NCBI GenBank assembly: GCA_029718625.1
Contig: CM056380.1
Location: forward strand, 42,716,189-42,780,188
DNA: 64,000 nt
DNA from: Synaphobranchus kaupii
Taxonomy: Eukaryota > Chordata > Actinopteri > Anguilliformes > Synaphobranchidae
Direction of reading: 5' to 3'
The stretch's first letter is position 1, and each line of letters begins with the position of its first letter. Under the pieces are notes generated by a model, which worked only from the letters and a program-made list of their open reading frames with translations, did not search any database and had not been told where the DNA came from. Of this stretch, positions 45,636 through 57,154 are shown piece after piece. A program made the position numbers and the translations under genes.

Positions 45636-48346
45636 AGTCCTGCTCTCTGCTTTCCACCTGTCTGAATAAAGCAAAGAGCAGACTGTCCTTCTTATTCTCT
45701 TACCACTGGACCACAGGAAGGGAGTTCCTGAGTGGCTCAGCCGGTAAGGCATAAGGCATGACAGTGTAGGCCTGGAGGATTGGCGGTTTGGCGGATTGGC
45801 CACGTATTTCTGTATTTGTCGGTTAGAGACTCAGCTGTGTCGGTAGCTGGCTATGACCGGGAGACCACAGCGGTGTGACGCAACTGGCTTTGCGTTGCCA
45901 GAGACAGGCTGGGTTTAATTTGCCTGGGGTTTGTCAGGTTTCCACTGAATTAGCTCCTCCTGGCTAGCAGCTCCAAGCCAGGCTACCAGCTGCTGTCTGA
46001 GAGAAAGATAGGAATCACCTTAAATCAGCGCTGCCTGTGGTAGTGCTGTGTGGCCGGAGGGGGTTAAAATAGCCACTGGTCTGCAGGTGGGGCATTGGTG
46101 AAGTGCAGGTGTGGGTGGCCCCCCCTCAAGAGGCCCCTTCCCCCCCGGTGAATACAAAAATTGGGGAGGAAAAGAGGGGGATAGTTCCACCTCCTCAAAT
46201 TCAAACCCGCAGTCGGATTCCGTTCCCCCCGCTGGAATGCATGGGCTTAAACCAGGACCTGAGCAGGGAAAACGGGCCGAGACTGTGGCCCCCAAGGCAT
46301 TGTGGGAAGAGGGAGGCATGAGCAGAACGGCCTGTGAACGCTGTTGTGTCTACACGACCCACGAATAGCCCCGTCAACGTGAACCCACTCAGCAGTGTAA
46401 ACACTCCGAGGCACTGGGAATGTCCATGGGACACAGTGTCGGCCTTTTATTTACATTAACGTATATATATGGCATCAAATATTTATTATGTCTCATAACA
46501 AGACATATTTTTAACAAGCAAATCTGCCATCTGTTATGTCATTCATACATACCACGCTTCATTTGAACTCATGGTGTTTCTACGTACGCATATATAAATA
46601 CACATACAGTACATACGCAGAGAGAGAGAGGCACAATATCAGAATATTATGTCTATTTAAAGGCATTTACCACTGGCTACGTATTCATACTGGAAATCAT
46701 GTAGAGCAAAGGAAGAGATGGTGCTTTGATCTTTTGTCTAAACTACCGCTTTAGTCCTGTGGTTGTTCTATATTCATAGGCTGCCGTGTGCCGCTTGGCT
46801 CATTCACACACCTCAGTAGCGCCATTTAGCAATTGAGGGGTTCTCCGTTCAGTGACAGTTTATCGCCTTGCTCTGTCATTTCATTTTCTCACCCCCCCCC
46901 CCCCCCGCCTTTATCTAAAATTGCCCTGTGAAAAAGAGGCCAATAATTCATTTTCGACAGCGTTGTGCAGCAGGCAATGTTTAAGTCTTTATGGCATTAC
47001 CACTGGGGCTGTAATTTGAAAATCCAACTGCTGCTCAGCCTCAAACACTTCGGTGTCCCCCCCCCCCCCCCCACCTCCATTACAGCAGATGTGCGCAGGG
47101 CCCCAGCGGCTTCTCTTTCCGAACACAAAAATTGTGATGGTGGCATCATCAAATTAGGATTTCAACTTGCCTTTTTTCACTGTGATGAGGTAAGTTGTTA
47201 ATTACCACACAAAAAAACACAAAAAAACAGGAAATTCCTTGGGAAGATGTTTACAAAGCGGTACAAGGGAGTAAAAATATGTGAGGTTTTAACTGAGTGG
47301 GATTAGAGACACTCGAAAGGTAAACGGCAGATGTTAGCTCTCAGAGCCCTCGCCCCACGCCCACTGTCCTTCCAACTTCTAAACATAGATTCATCTAAAC
47401 AATTACCCGCATTCGGCGGATCAAACGCAGAGGCAAACAAGGCGGCGCTTAAAGCTAACATGCCGCCGCATCGGCTAAATATCAGTGCAGGCGCTGAGAG
47501 GAATTAAGCTGGCGGGCAGGCCTGGAGATTTTGTCTGTGTTGACATTGGTGATGGGAGCCGGCCCACGGAAGACCGAGACGTTGCGTAGCGGCAAAAAAC
47601 GCGACCGGCTCCCGTAACGTGAGGAAGCTGCGTCCAGGTGCCCTGGTAACGACATGCTGATATCAGCAAAGCTATCAGAGATTAATGGTGGAGGCCCGAC
47701 TGTGAGCTGGAAAAACAAGAGCTCTCAGAAACTCGCTAAAGCTTGACGAGGACACGGGCCGCCGTCGGCCTGCTCTCTCCGCCGGACTGTCACTCTGTCA
47801 TCATGGAACTTTCCGGGCTCGCTGCCGCTCGAACGCCCGGCCCAGGACAGAGTGCCAAAGAGCGGTTGCCTGGGAGCGGTTGCCGATTCTTAGCGCAGAG
47901 CCGATGACACGTTTATGAAAAATAAAATTTATTTTGAAGAATAACATTTTTTTTTGTTTTTTTTTTGCCGTATTGTTACAACCGCGACCCGAGGAGCTGG
48001 CTGTTTTGCCAAGCTGCCCCCCCACCCTTCCCCCGTCCCCCAACAGCCCTTGAAAAACCATTGGTTAAAGAGATACACGCACTCATTAAGGGTCGTTAAG
48101 ACTTATTAATTGATCTGATGCAGCGATTTAAGGATTTGAAAGAGCAAGGCCAAGCTGCAGCTGAAATCATAGCCGGGAATGGGTGCATTCAAAAGACAAA
48201 GCATCACAGAAATCATTTTCAAAATAGGGCATAATGGTTTGTGAAGGCCAATACTTCAGATTCTCAAGTGTTTTTTTTGTCACTTCAACATGTCCATAGA
48301 GGAGGGCGGAGAGAGAGAGAGAGAGGGGATAAGGGGCGGCGCTCAC

Positions 48347-48480
48347 CTTGGAGGGGGATGGGCCTGTCGAGGGGCTGGCCCGAGGTGTGCACCTGGGTGT
48401 GGGTGTGGTAGTATTTGGGCTTGATGACAAACTGCTGGCTGGAACCTTGGCGCACAGTCATGGAGAGGGGCGAGCGGACA
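48347..48480 (-). CDS. ltbp1: LTBP1 exon: long-form linker before the four-Cys region
   Basis: This exon of latent TGF-beta binding protein 1 is used only by the long isoform. It is bounded by a strong acceptor (pyrimidine tract then TTTTTTGCAG) and a GTGAGC donor. The frame gives 44 codons containing QQFVIKPKYY, the counterpart of the EYVLKPKYF segment that precedes the four-cysteine region in mammalian LTBP1L. It has no cysteine and is rich in Gln, Ser, His and Pro, as expected of the protease-sensitive, matrix-anchoring N-terminal linker. It starts in phase 2 and ends in phase 1. The final G joins TG of the next exon to make Val, giving ...IPLQ-V-GNHTGR. No exon further 5' was found convincingly, so the signal peptide and EGF1 exons of the long form should lie to the right of the window. 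Confidence rests on the conserved KPKYY motif and phase fit. Confidence 0.88.
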
Positions 48481-49018
48481 CTGCAAAAAAGACAAAGTGG
48501 CATTTCAACAATACAAATATTCACACACAGCACACACGCTGAAGATGACAAACGATAAAACACGTGAAACAAATGCACTCCTTTATCCTTAATGCACACT
48601 TTATGTTGCTCCGGCTAAAGTCATTGCGATCTAATGTAATCTTCTACAAAATATAAGAGAATTACTGAGAGACCCCAGGCACACATGATGTATATTGTTG
48701 AAAATGTTGTCTAGCGAAAGTACATATAGATCTGTAGACATTAGGAAATGCATTCTGGCATCTGCTCAACGATGATTCATTACACCTTACAGTAAGCGGG
48801 CGACCAGTTGGCTATCCGACTGAAATGCACAACAGTAGAGACTCCATCCTCGAGTAATGAAGCCATTCAGAGGAGAGGACGCGACTACTGCGCTCTGCTG
48901 TTATTACCTTCAACGCATATCGGGCAATAGACTGCTCAGCGACCAACTACAGACACCTTTGATGATACTCCTGGACAAGCGCCAAAGCGTTTAAGCATTT
49001 CCTTTTTTCTTTTTCTTA

Positions 49019-49200
49019 AAATATTTTTAGGGCTTTTCGGATTTTTATTGGACAGCGCAGTGCAGAGAGACAGGGAGAATGGGAGTGAGAGAGAGGGAGA
49101 GACATGCGACAAAGGTCACGTGGCCGGACTGGAATCGCAGAGAGTCAAGGCCCGCAACGAGCATGCGGACAGTGCTCTACAGGCTACGCCGACGAGGCAG
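49019..49200 (-). repeat. tRNA-type SINE copy, minus orientation
   Basis: It begins with the reversed tail (AGGGCTTTTCGGATTTTTAT), then GACAGGGAGAATGGGAGTGA, GCGACAAAGGTCACGTGGCC and GCAACGAGCATGCGGACAGT. These align in reverse with the copy at 22686-22876. Confidence 0.75.
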
Positions 49201-49736
49201 CCCGGCATTTAAGCGTTTTCAACTTTAAATGCACCCTTCTGTGGCTCACATGCACCGTCAGACGAACGCATGAGGATTCTATGCTTGACAGCTGGATAAC
49301 CACTTAGCCGAGTGCTTAATCATACTTTAGCAGTGACTGACCGATAATAAACCAGCTCAACGGCGCCCGGTATATTGTCGTCAATGCACTGTGGGGGATT
49401 TCGCTTCCCGAACCGTGGACAGACAACCACGTGCGGTTCTGCTGCCATTAATCATGTGTCTTAATGGGGCCTGAAGCAGCCGGCGCTGCCAAATACACCT
49501 GTAGCCCATGTGAAGCTGGAGGGCTGCCAAGCACCGCCTCGTTACCCTCAACTGAATCCTTTCAGAAGTGACCCGGGCCGGCCCCGTTTCCCTGGAGAGC
49601 AGCGTGAGCTCTTCCCCTATCAGTTTGTTTTATTTGGAACATCAGGGGGAGAGATAGCTGGTAATCTACACCAGTAGAGTCAGAGAGGAAGCACACAGTT
49701 TAGCTTCGTCAAGTTATTCTAACAGTCACCTAGTGA

Positions 49737-49759
49737 GGGGGGGGGGGGGGGGGGGGGGG
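49737..49759. repeat. G23 homopolymer tract
   Basis: An uninterrupted G run on the plus strand, so a C run in the LTBP1 transcript. Confidence 0.92.
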
Positions 49760-50029
49760 TGACCTCATGGAATCCTTTTAGAATCAACCCGACCCTGTCC
49801 ATCGAGAGCTGGTAAAGCTCAGTGTCTTGGGGGGGTCCTTAGATTTCAGAAAACTGGGGGTGAAGTTATCCTCTGGGAGCGGACGGGTAAGGCAAAGCAG
49901 GCCAGGCCAAATCACTGGGGCCCGAGTCCAGAAGAACCCAGAGCCCATCTGATACCAAACATAATGGAGGAGGCGGAGGAGGAGGAGGAGGATTGTGGTT
50001 GGGGGTACAGCAGGAGAGTGAAAGAGAGT

Positions 50030-50031
<2 letters not shown>

Positions 50032-50079
<48 letters not shown>
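50032..50079. repeat. GA dinucleotide microsatellite
   Basis: More than 20 uninterrupted GA units on the plus strand, preceded by GGA repeats (49966-49991). Confidence 0.95.
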
Positions 50080-50083
<4 letters not shown>

Positions 50084-50360
50084 CCGAATGCTCTGGGCTG
50101 AGACTGCCAAAACAGTTGTCACTCCGCTCATCACTCCACTCCACACAGCACCAGGCTGCACAGATGAGTCCTGCTTTGTTCATTTGGGAGGAAGAGAAAT
50201 CTGGTAATTCGGTGCATGAGCTCTGAGTAATATTAGCAGCGACAGCTGTGACATTTAAATGTGCACCCGTGTCAAATCATTAAGTCTGCTTGCCCTGCAC
50301 TAAAAAATGTACACATGTACATACGTGCAAGCAGATACAAATACACACATACGTATGTAT

Positions 50361-50392
<32 letters not shown>

Positions 50393-50768
50393 CCACAAGC
50401 ATAGACACACAAACGGAAATGGCTGTGATCACAATCTCTTGTGACTCCGCCCCCGTCCCCTCGGAGACAATGACATCACAGAGGGCTTCACACTGCTGCA
50501 TGTCTGACCTTTCCTGCCACCTGGCATGTTCTTCACATTTGCATACATCTCCATAGGCCCCCTGCTCAGACTGGCTGGGCTAATTAGACCTGGCTCCATA
50601 ACGATAACTGGGCTGTAATCTATCCTCTCTCATCACAACAGCCAGCAGGCTTTTTCACAGCAAAAACAGGCCGCTGACAAAATCAAGCATCAATCATTTC
50701 CGTGTCAACTTCTCCTCCTCTTTGTCCTGTCCTCCATCCCTCCCTCTCCCTCTCTCTTTCTTACTCCT

Positions 50769-50790
50769 CCCCCCCCCCCCCCCCCCCCCC
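50769..50790. repeat. C22 homopolymer tract
   Basis: Uninterrupted C run followed by ACCCCCCACC. In the transcript it is a G-rich run. Confidence 0.92.
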
Positions 50791-52599
50791 ACCCCCCACC
50801 GCCATTTCATGTCTTTCATTGCCTCAATGACTTCTTGGAAAAAGTTGCACGTTTTGTCTTCTTTGCAGAAGAAAAACAACAACAACCAAAAAAAAAAAAA
50901 CTAAAGGCAAAAACCCATAACAAGGAGCTAAACTTGTCAAAACTTCTCGAGATCCTCTTTCATCTCCAACACCGGCGTTCTCCTGCTCGTTATCTTTACA
51001 GGTACCGTTCGGTAGGTCTGCCGGTGAGCAATCCACTCTGAAGTGTCCTCGAAAGTCACAGACGAGTCACAACAAAACCGTGTTTTTACAACACGAGAAG
51101 ACGCAAGTGCACTTGGCGGTCGCGAGACTGCATTATCATGCGAACACTTGGGTGTGATGACTGAGAACAGGCCGTGCAGTGAGTGTACTGTCAGTGCTGT
51201 TATCTGCGGTTTATACCTTTCCGTGTAATTTTATCCATTTCTCCTCTACAAGTCTCTCAAGGCCACAGGGCATAAAACACAAATCTCCTTTGTTTCCCCT
51301 CCTTGGCAGTGAGACGTATAGTAATAACATTTCTATCCATTTGTTTTAACTGGAACAGTTGGGGAGGAGAGAATTAGCAGACTACACTGTAATACAGTGA
51401 GAGTGAAACTACACTGACACAATTTTAGTTTTGTCGAATTATTCAATACCGACAACACTAGGAAGCACACTCAAAAATAGAATACAAGCTATTATATTCT
51501 GTTGAACAGAATACAATTCATATAACGCCAGCTGGCTCTGAATTTGATCGTTACTTTTGTCTATAATCCCTCCTTAGTCTGTTGATTTTCCTACTCACCT
51601 TTGATGAGACATATTCGGTTATTAGCGGCGCAAACAGCGCTAATTACGCCCGAGCCTTTTACTTTTCTACTCATTCTAACAGCGACCTGATGAAGGGAGG
51701 CCCAATTCGAGGGACCCACACTGAGCACGCTCCCGACAAAGAAGATGGATTTCAGGGGGAACCACAGTCCTCTTGGGGAGAAGAGCGCTCTGTTTTCAGA
51801 GAGACGGGACCCCCTGGGGAGGAGGCCTGGGAAGCCTGACGCGCGGATCAAACGGAAAATTCCTCCTGGAATTCCAGGAGGGCCCCCGGCAAGTACAGGG
51901 TGGGCAGTTAGTCCCCGGATCCCTCTGTTTTCCCAAATCTGGAGAATTCACCTCCCTGCCTGCCTGACGTAATGCGCTTGAACAAAGAAGCGAAGTGTTC
52001 TGGCCTCTCCAGTCACACCTTTTCCTCCATGGAGAAGTCTCTTCTCTTCTTCGGCAAGGCTCCCGTTCGAGGGACACTTTGACGATTCCCCCAGCCCCTT
52101 ACAAAAAAGGCACCGCCGTCTGCGACCGCGAGACAGATGTGAACAGGAGACGGACCCTTACCGAGCGGGGGAGGGGGGGGGGGATGGGGTGTCCCAACCT
52201 CAGTCTCGCCGTTGGCTCACTCAAAGGCTGAAAGTAATCTTTGGCACAGGTTCAGTCGCTTCTCTGAGCTGTAAACTAATCAATTTGTCTGGAGGGGAAC
52301 TCTTTAATGGATCCCTGAGGAGCCTGGGTTTGACAAGGCCCGGCCCGACTCCACGGGAGGGGACAGGGCTTTCCCGGAACCCTGAACGTCGCAAGCAAGC
52401 GAAAACACACTCTCGATTATTTCACCATTAATAACACACCCACACACAATTCTCCTGTCTTCTCCAACTTAAATAGGATAGGAGCAAACATAGTTACCAC
52501 CAAACATAGTTAAGCTGTTTAACCACATGCTTCCGTTTGGTCACTGAGTGACTACAGCACAATAAATGGCAGTTTATTACACCGTGTTCATTAACGGCC

Positions 52600-52797
52600 A
52601 TCAAACAAGCCTTAAACCATCACTCTGCTGCCAGATATGCAGTAGATATGGATGGATCACTTTAAGGGTTTTTTCTCCTGACAAATGTTCTTACTGAACT
52701 CCATGGAAAAATAAGTCAGGAGAAGAAACCCTTCAAGTTATCCATCCATATCTACTGTATTTCTGGCAGCAGAGTGATGGTTTAAGGCTTGCTTGAT
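52600..52797. mobile_element. Foldback MITE: 83-bp arms, 32-bp loop
   Basis: The left arm (52600-52682, starting ATCAAACAAGCCTTAAACCA) and right arm (52715-52797, ending TGGTTTAAGGCTTGCTTGAT) are complementary with about six mismatches in 83 positions. It is a near-perfect stem-loop element without coding capacity. Confidence 0.85.
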
Positions 52798-52949
52798 ACG
52801 TCAGACCCTTGATGACTTACAGCCATTTCGCCAACCATGTATTCCATACTGTTCCAGCATAATTTACAGATAAATCTAGTCCCACCCCCAATTCCCATAG
52901 AGATCCATTCAAATGCAGAGAGGTTATAGTATCACTTGTAGGAGTACCA

Positions 52950-53250
52950 GGATATGTGACCAAATATTAAAAATTATTACTTTATTCTACATTGTTAAAC
53001 TGTCCAATATTTTTTGATTCCCGAAAATGGGGGGGACTATGTACAAAAGGTTCTCAAAAGCTTGTAGGAGTACCAGAAAATAAGATTTCAAGAGTCTTTT
53101 GATATTGTTGGGTCACAGACATCAGGAAGTCATGGCATGCAAAGGATATGAGACCAAGTATTAAAAATGATTACTTTACTCTACATTATGTTAAATTGTC
53201 CAATATTTTTTGATGCCCAAAAATGCGGGGGACTATGTACAAAAGGTTCT
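52950..53250. repeat. Diverged tandem duplication, about 105-bp modules
   Basis: Copy one (52950-53054) and copy two (53144-53250) share GATATG.GACCAA, TTAAAAAT.ATTACTTTA, the block TGTCCAATATTTTTTGAT, and GGGGGACTATGTACAAAAGG followed by TTCT. A GTAGGAGTACCAG motif also occurs twice (52938, 53065). It may be part of a larger, eroded transposable element lying against the Tc1-like element. Confidence 0.8.
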
Positions 53251-53284
53251 ATAATTTCTAAACGGTTCATCCGGTTCATATATA

Positions 53285-54201
53285 CAGATCCTTTCCAAAA
53301 AATTTGAATATCATGGAAAAGTTTTTTTTCCCCCCCATAATTCCATTCAAAAAGTGAAACTTTCATAGATTATATTCATTACACACAAAGTGAAATATTT
53401 CTAGCCTTTATTTGTTTCATTTTTCATAATTTTGGCTTACAGCTCCAGAAAACCCCCAAAACAGTATTTCAAGAAATTAGAACAGTGTGTCGAAAATCAG
53501 CATTTACTTCAGTTATTTCAGAGAATGAATGTTTTAGACTGAGTGTCACACTATCATCTAATTTACTCAAAACACCTGCAAAGTTTATCTCAGTTTGGTT
53601 CAGTATGGGGAAGACTGCAGACTTGACAATTGGCCAGAAGACCATCATTGACACCCTCCAGAAGACGGGTAAGCCACAAAAGGTCATCGCTAAGGAGGCT
53701 GGCTGTTCACAGAGTGCAGTGTCCAAGCATATCAATAGAAAGTTTAGTTGTAGGGAAAAATGTGGCAGGATAAGGTGCACAAGCAAAAGAGATGACCGTA
53801 GGCTTCAGCGGATTGTCAAGCAAAGACGATTCCAAAATTTGGCGGAGATGCAGAGGGAGTGGACTGAGGTTGGAGTCAGTGCTTCAAAAACCACCACGTA
53901 CAGACGTATCCGGGACATGGGCTACAACTGTCGGATTCCTCGAGTCAAGCCACTCCACTCATTCTCTGAAATAACTGAAGTAAATGCTGATTTTTGACAC
54001 ACTATTCTAATTTCTTGAAATACTGTTTTGGGGGTTTTCTGGAGCTGTAAGCCAAAATTATGAAAAATTAAACAAATAAAGGCTAGAAATATTTCACTTT
54101 GTGTGTAATGAATCTATAATCTATGAAAGTTTCACTTTTTGAATGGAATCATGGAAAAAAAAAACTTTTCCATGATATTCAAATTTTTTGGAAAGGATCT
54201 G
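53285..54201. mobile_element. Tc1/mariner-like transposon, internally deleted, with 244-bp inverted terminal repeats
   Basis: The left repeat 53285-53528 and right repeat 53958-54201 are highly similar complements, both 244 bp. The ends are CAGATCCTTTCCAAAAAATT and its complement, flanked by TA on each side (53283-53284 and 54202-54203), the Tc1 target duplication. Total length is 917 bp versus about 1.3-1.6 kb for complete fish Tc1-like elements. The central 429 bases encode only the N-terminal part of a transposase. Mutual similarity of the ends suggests a not very ancient insertion. Confidence 0.93.
53605..53997 (+). CDS. Tc1-like transposase fragment: DNA-binding domain only
   Basis: An open frame of 130 codons begins MGKTADLTIGQKTIIDTLQK. 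It contains a paired-like helix-turn-helix typical of Tc1 transposases (residues about 5-50, GKPQKVIAKEAGCSQSAVSK) and a second one (about 60-115) ending DMGYNCRIPRVKP. Then the sequence jumps straight into the right inverted repeat, giving the tail LHSFSEITEVNADF. The whole DDE catalytic domain (roughly the last 220 residues of a normal 340-residue transposase) is missing, so it cannot catalyse transposition. The remaining frame has no stop or frameshift. Whether it is expressed is unknown; it lies antisense to LTBP1. Confidence 0.85.
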   Translation: MGKTADLTIGQKTIIDTLQKTGKPQKVIAKEAGCSQSAVSKHINRKFSCREKCGRIRCTSKRDDRRLQRIVKQRRFQNLAEMQREWTEVGVSASKTTTYRRIRDMGYNCRIPRVKPLHSFSEITEVNADF

Positions 54202-54305
54202 TATATAGTGTATATATAGATAAAATATAACCTTATATATAAATATCCTCTTAAGCCATGATAAAAGCAATATGATCTGCAATAATTCTTAAAGAATGTA
54301 AAGAC

Positions 54306-54336
54306 GTTTCAGTCTAAAGGCTGTTTAGACTGAAAC
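54306..54336. repeat. Perfect 13-bp inverted repeat, 5-nt loop
   Basis: GTTTCAGTCTAAA and its complement TTTAGACTGAAAC flank GGCTG. Confidence 0.92.
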
Positions 54337-55329
54337 ACCTTGTGACTAGGTCTGTAATCGAATGTTGTGCACTGCTTAAAAATACAGATAATGAATATGT
54401 GAAAAATTAAAAGTATTTATGTAAAATAAAACATGGAGGACACACAGTACCACCCAGTTATATGTTTTTCCAACTGGAGTGAAAAAATTCTCATGTATGG
54501 TTCCTCATGTGCAAGAAAAGTATGCATCAATTTTCAGGACCAAAAGGGAACGAGTTGTACAAACACAACATAAAAACGGCAAGTGTTCAGCACTGCTGTA
54601 AATTACACTCTCAGCGACTATTCAATGGACAAATGATTTTTATCTTCGAAGGGTCCAAACCTTTTTTCTTCCAGTTTTGTGGTTTCCTGATTTTAGGAGC
54701 TGAAGAAAGAGGAACGATGTGTGAATGGGCGTAGAAGCCAATCGGCTACATCGCGGAGGAAATTGTGCGCATACAGCGCTGTCGGCGAGTCGCTCTCTCT
54801 GCCTTTCAGCTCCACCAAATCGATACCTGAGGTCTGCGGGTGTGAAGGCCACCGTAACGCTTGGGACGATGTTCACCCGTAGATGACTGACAGGAGTTCG
54901 GAAACAGGTGGGCAACATGCCCTAAAGGGCTATCAGGTACAGATGTTTTTCCACTGTTCTAGCTGGAAAGCCTAACAGGATCAAGTGTCAGGATATTATA
55001 ACAGGAGAACCTGAAACTAGAGCCGTTTATGTACCTGTCTGACTGTCTGGCTGTTTAAAAAAACAAAAAAAACAATTGAGACGCAATCTGCAACAACACC
55101 AGACACTTGAAAAATACTTTGAAAACATGTTAAAACATAAACGGATGTAACGCAAAATGATCTCATGACACGGGACTCGAGAATTGTACAGTTTTGACAT
55201 TTCAAAACTAGACCCTCCACAGATGGATCCATGCAATTCGAAGCTAACAAAATGGACACATTAAAACAGCGCAAATCACAATGAGGATGTCCATCAGGAA
55301 ATCAGCACCATGATATTGAGATAAAATTA

Positions 55330-56048
55330 CATATCTGTGCCATTGATAACGTCACGTGACGCTGTAATGGCGACATGTAGTCCAGCTGTCTCTCGTGTTC
55401 GTGTTTGTTAATTTGAATGTGTTTTGTTGTGTCAGGCTTTTGTTTTTTGTTTTTTTCATGCGCTGTGTGTCTGTTGTGGGACGGGGAAGCAGGCTGGAGA
55501 TTTTTTGGGGCACTCCTGCTGCTCGTTTTTATAATACTGACAAATTGTCTAGCGGGGATGATTTTGTTTGTGGTCGTCACCATGGAGACGCATTCGCATT
55601 ATGCTCGGAAATGTCCGTTGGATCTGCAGCTACGGAGTTTACAATCGCTCTTCACCGGAGTTGAAGATGTCGGGACTGATTTGGGACTGCGGGCAATCTT
55701 CAGAAAGCCACCAGGGAAGGAGAAGATAATGCGGGGGAGAAGTGAGGCGGCAACTGGGAAGGCTGAGCTCCGTTTCGACAGTGGACAAAGACCGCAAAAC
55801 TGCGTGTAGCCTATGGAGGAAAGTCGTGGAGGCGCCGAGGCAGACTTGTTGGACTGGTTGATGACATTGGACATCTCGGGAGAGCGGGGGCTATTTTAAT
55901 CAAGACGTTTGGCTGTATATATATTGGCATTTTATATGTTTGTTTGTGTATTGTGGGTCTGCCCCACTGTCTATGTCTTTTTTGTTGCTGGTGGCTACAA
56001 CTGAAGTTCCCTTTCGGGAAAATAAAAGTTATTCTATTCTATTCTATT
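55330..56048 (+). mobile_element. Retroposon candidate with ATTCT-type 3' tail
   Basis: The 3' end TTCCCTTTCGGGAAAATAAA followed by AGTTATTCTATTCTATTCTA resembles the 3' terminus of fish non-LTR retroelements (TTCCC.TCGGGATAAATAAAG plus short tandem tail). Upstream is a CpG-richer region with an open frame (55417-55809) that I do not recognise. It may be a non-autonomous or internally deleted LINE, or a processed transcript. The 5' boundary is a guess. Confidence 0.5.
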
Positions 56049-57154
56049 TTTCACTCACACACACAGACACACATATAGACACACAGACACACATATACAC
56101 ACACATACACAGACACACACACATACACAGACACACACACAAACACATTTTGGAAGCAACAATGCGTCAACTTGTCACTCTGCCCGCCAAATGTCCCTAC
56201 GGCCAAAGAGAATCTTTGACCTCTCATCTCCTAGCGACAAGACACCATCACAACACATCCCTTCAGCAATATATAGTCCCTTTGAAATGACACATCCAGA
56301 GACCTTAACTGGCAGATTGACAGAGATGGTTCCATCACTGCGTCCCAAAGGGTTTAACAGCTATCTTCAATTCACTCCGGGGAGGAGGAACCACAGGCAG
56401 CCGTTTGAGCTGTTTTTCTCTGGGTTAACAACGTAAACCACAGAGAGAGCCGTTTGCACTCCACAGGTTAACAAAGTGCCACGGCTCAGCTACTATGCTT
56501 CAAGTGTCGCTGCGTTTCCCAGCACCTTCCGGCAACCACCATTACCACGGTGGCATGAAAAGCCACCTCCTGCCACGCAGAGCGGTGATGCCTGCAAACC
56601 GATTCAAATAACCAACAATAAATCATTATTTCTGTGGCAGGATTTTATATTTTTTTAAAGGAGTGGCCACACCAGAAATGCTGCAAGAGTGCTTGCTCGT
56701 AGTCCACTGACAGGTTGTTAGGCAATCGAAGCCGGTTGTCAAGCTTCTGTTTACTGATTTCTGAAAACTTAATGTCCACCTCTTAACTCTGGGACTCATG
56801 CCAGGTACTCAGGTAAAGACACGGACACAATGAAATCAGCATACCATGGGGTATGAATTTAACGGCTCATTAAATAGCACAGTAAAAGTTCGCTGCATCC
56901 TCTGGCTGTTAATCTGGCTCGTCACTGATAAGTTTTTTTTTTAAAAGATGTAAAATTGGACCCATTTGTAATAGGGCTGGTCACATGACATGATTTACCA
57001 TGTGTGACGTAGGCCAGAGTAAACAGTGCTAGTAGCCAGATAGCTGTGCTATAAGCTGCTGACCTTAACCCTTTGCGTAGCACCAGCAAGACAAATTAAG
57101 TTATAACAACACTCATCCGGCGGTGAGTGTTTTAAAAAAAAATATATATTTCTT

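Larger units (their letters stand above)
42639..48346 (-). other. ltbp1: Intron 5' of the four-Cys exon in the long transcript; contains the LTBP1S leader
   Basis: The part nearest the exon must contain the short-form 5'UTR and promoter. Further right are CT-rich sequence (43420-43530), poly-C tracts (43557-43576, 45357-45374, 46892-46907, 47059-47072), a MITE-like element (45448-45635), and GC-rich patches (44340-44700, 47560-47860). No other exon was recognised. Confidence 0.6.
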
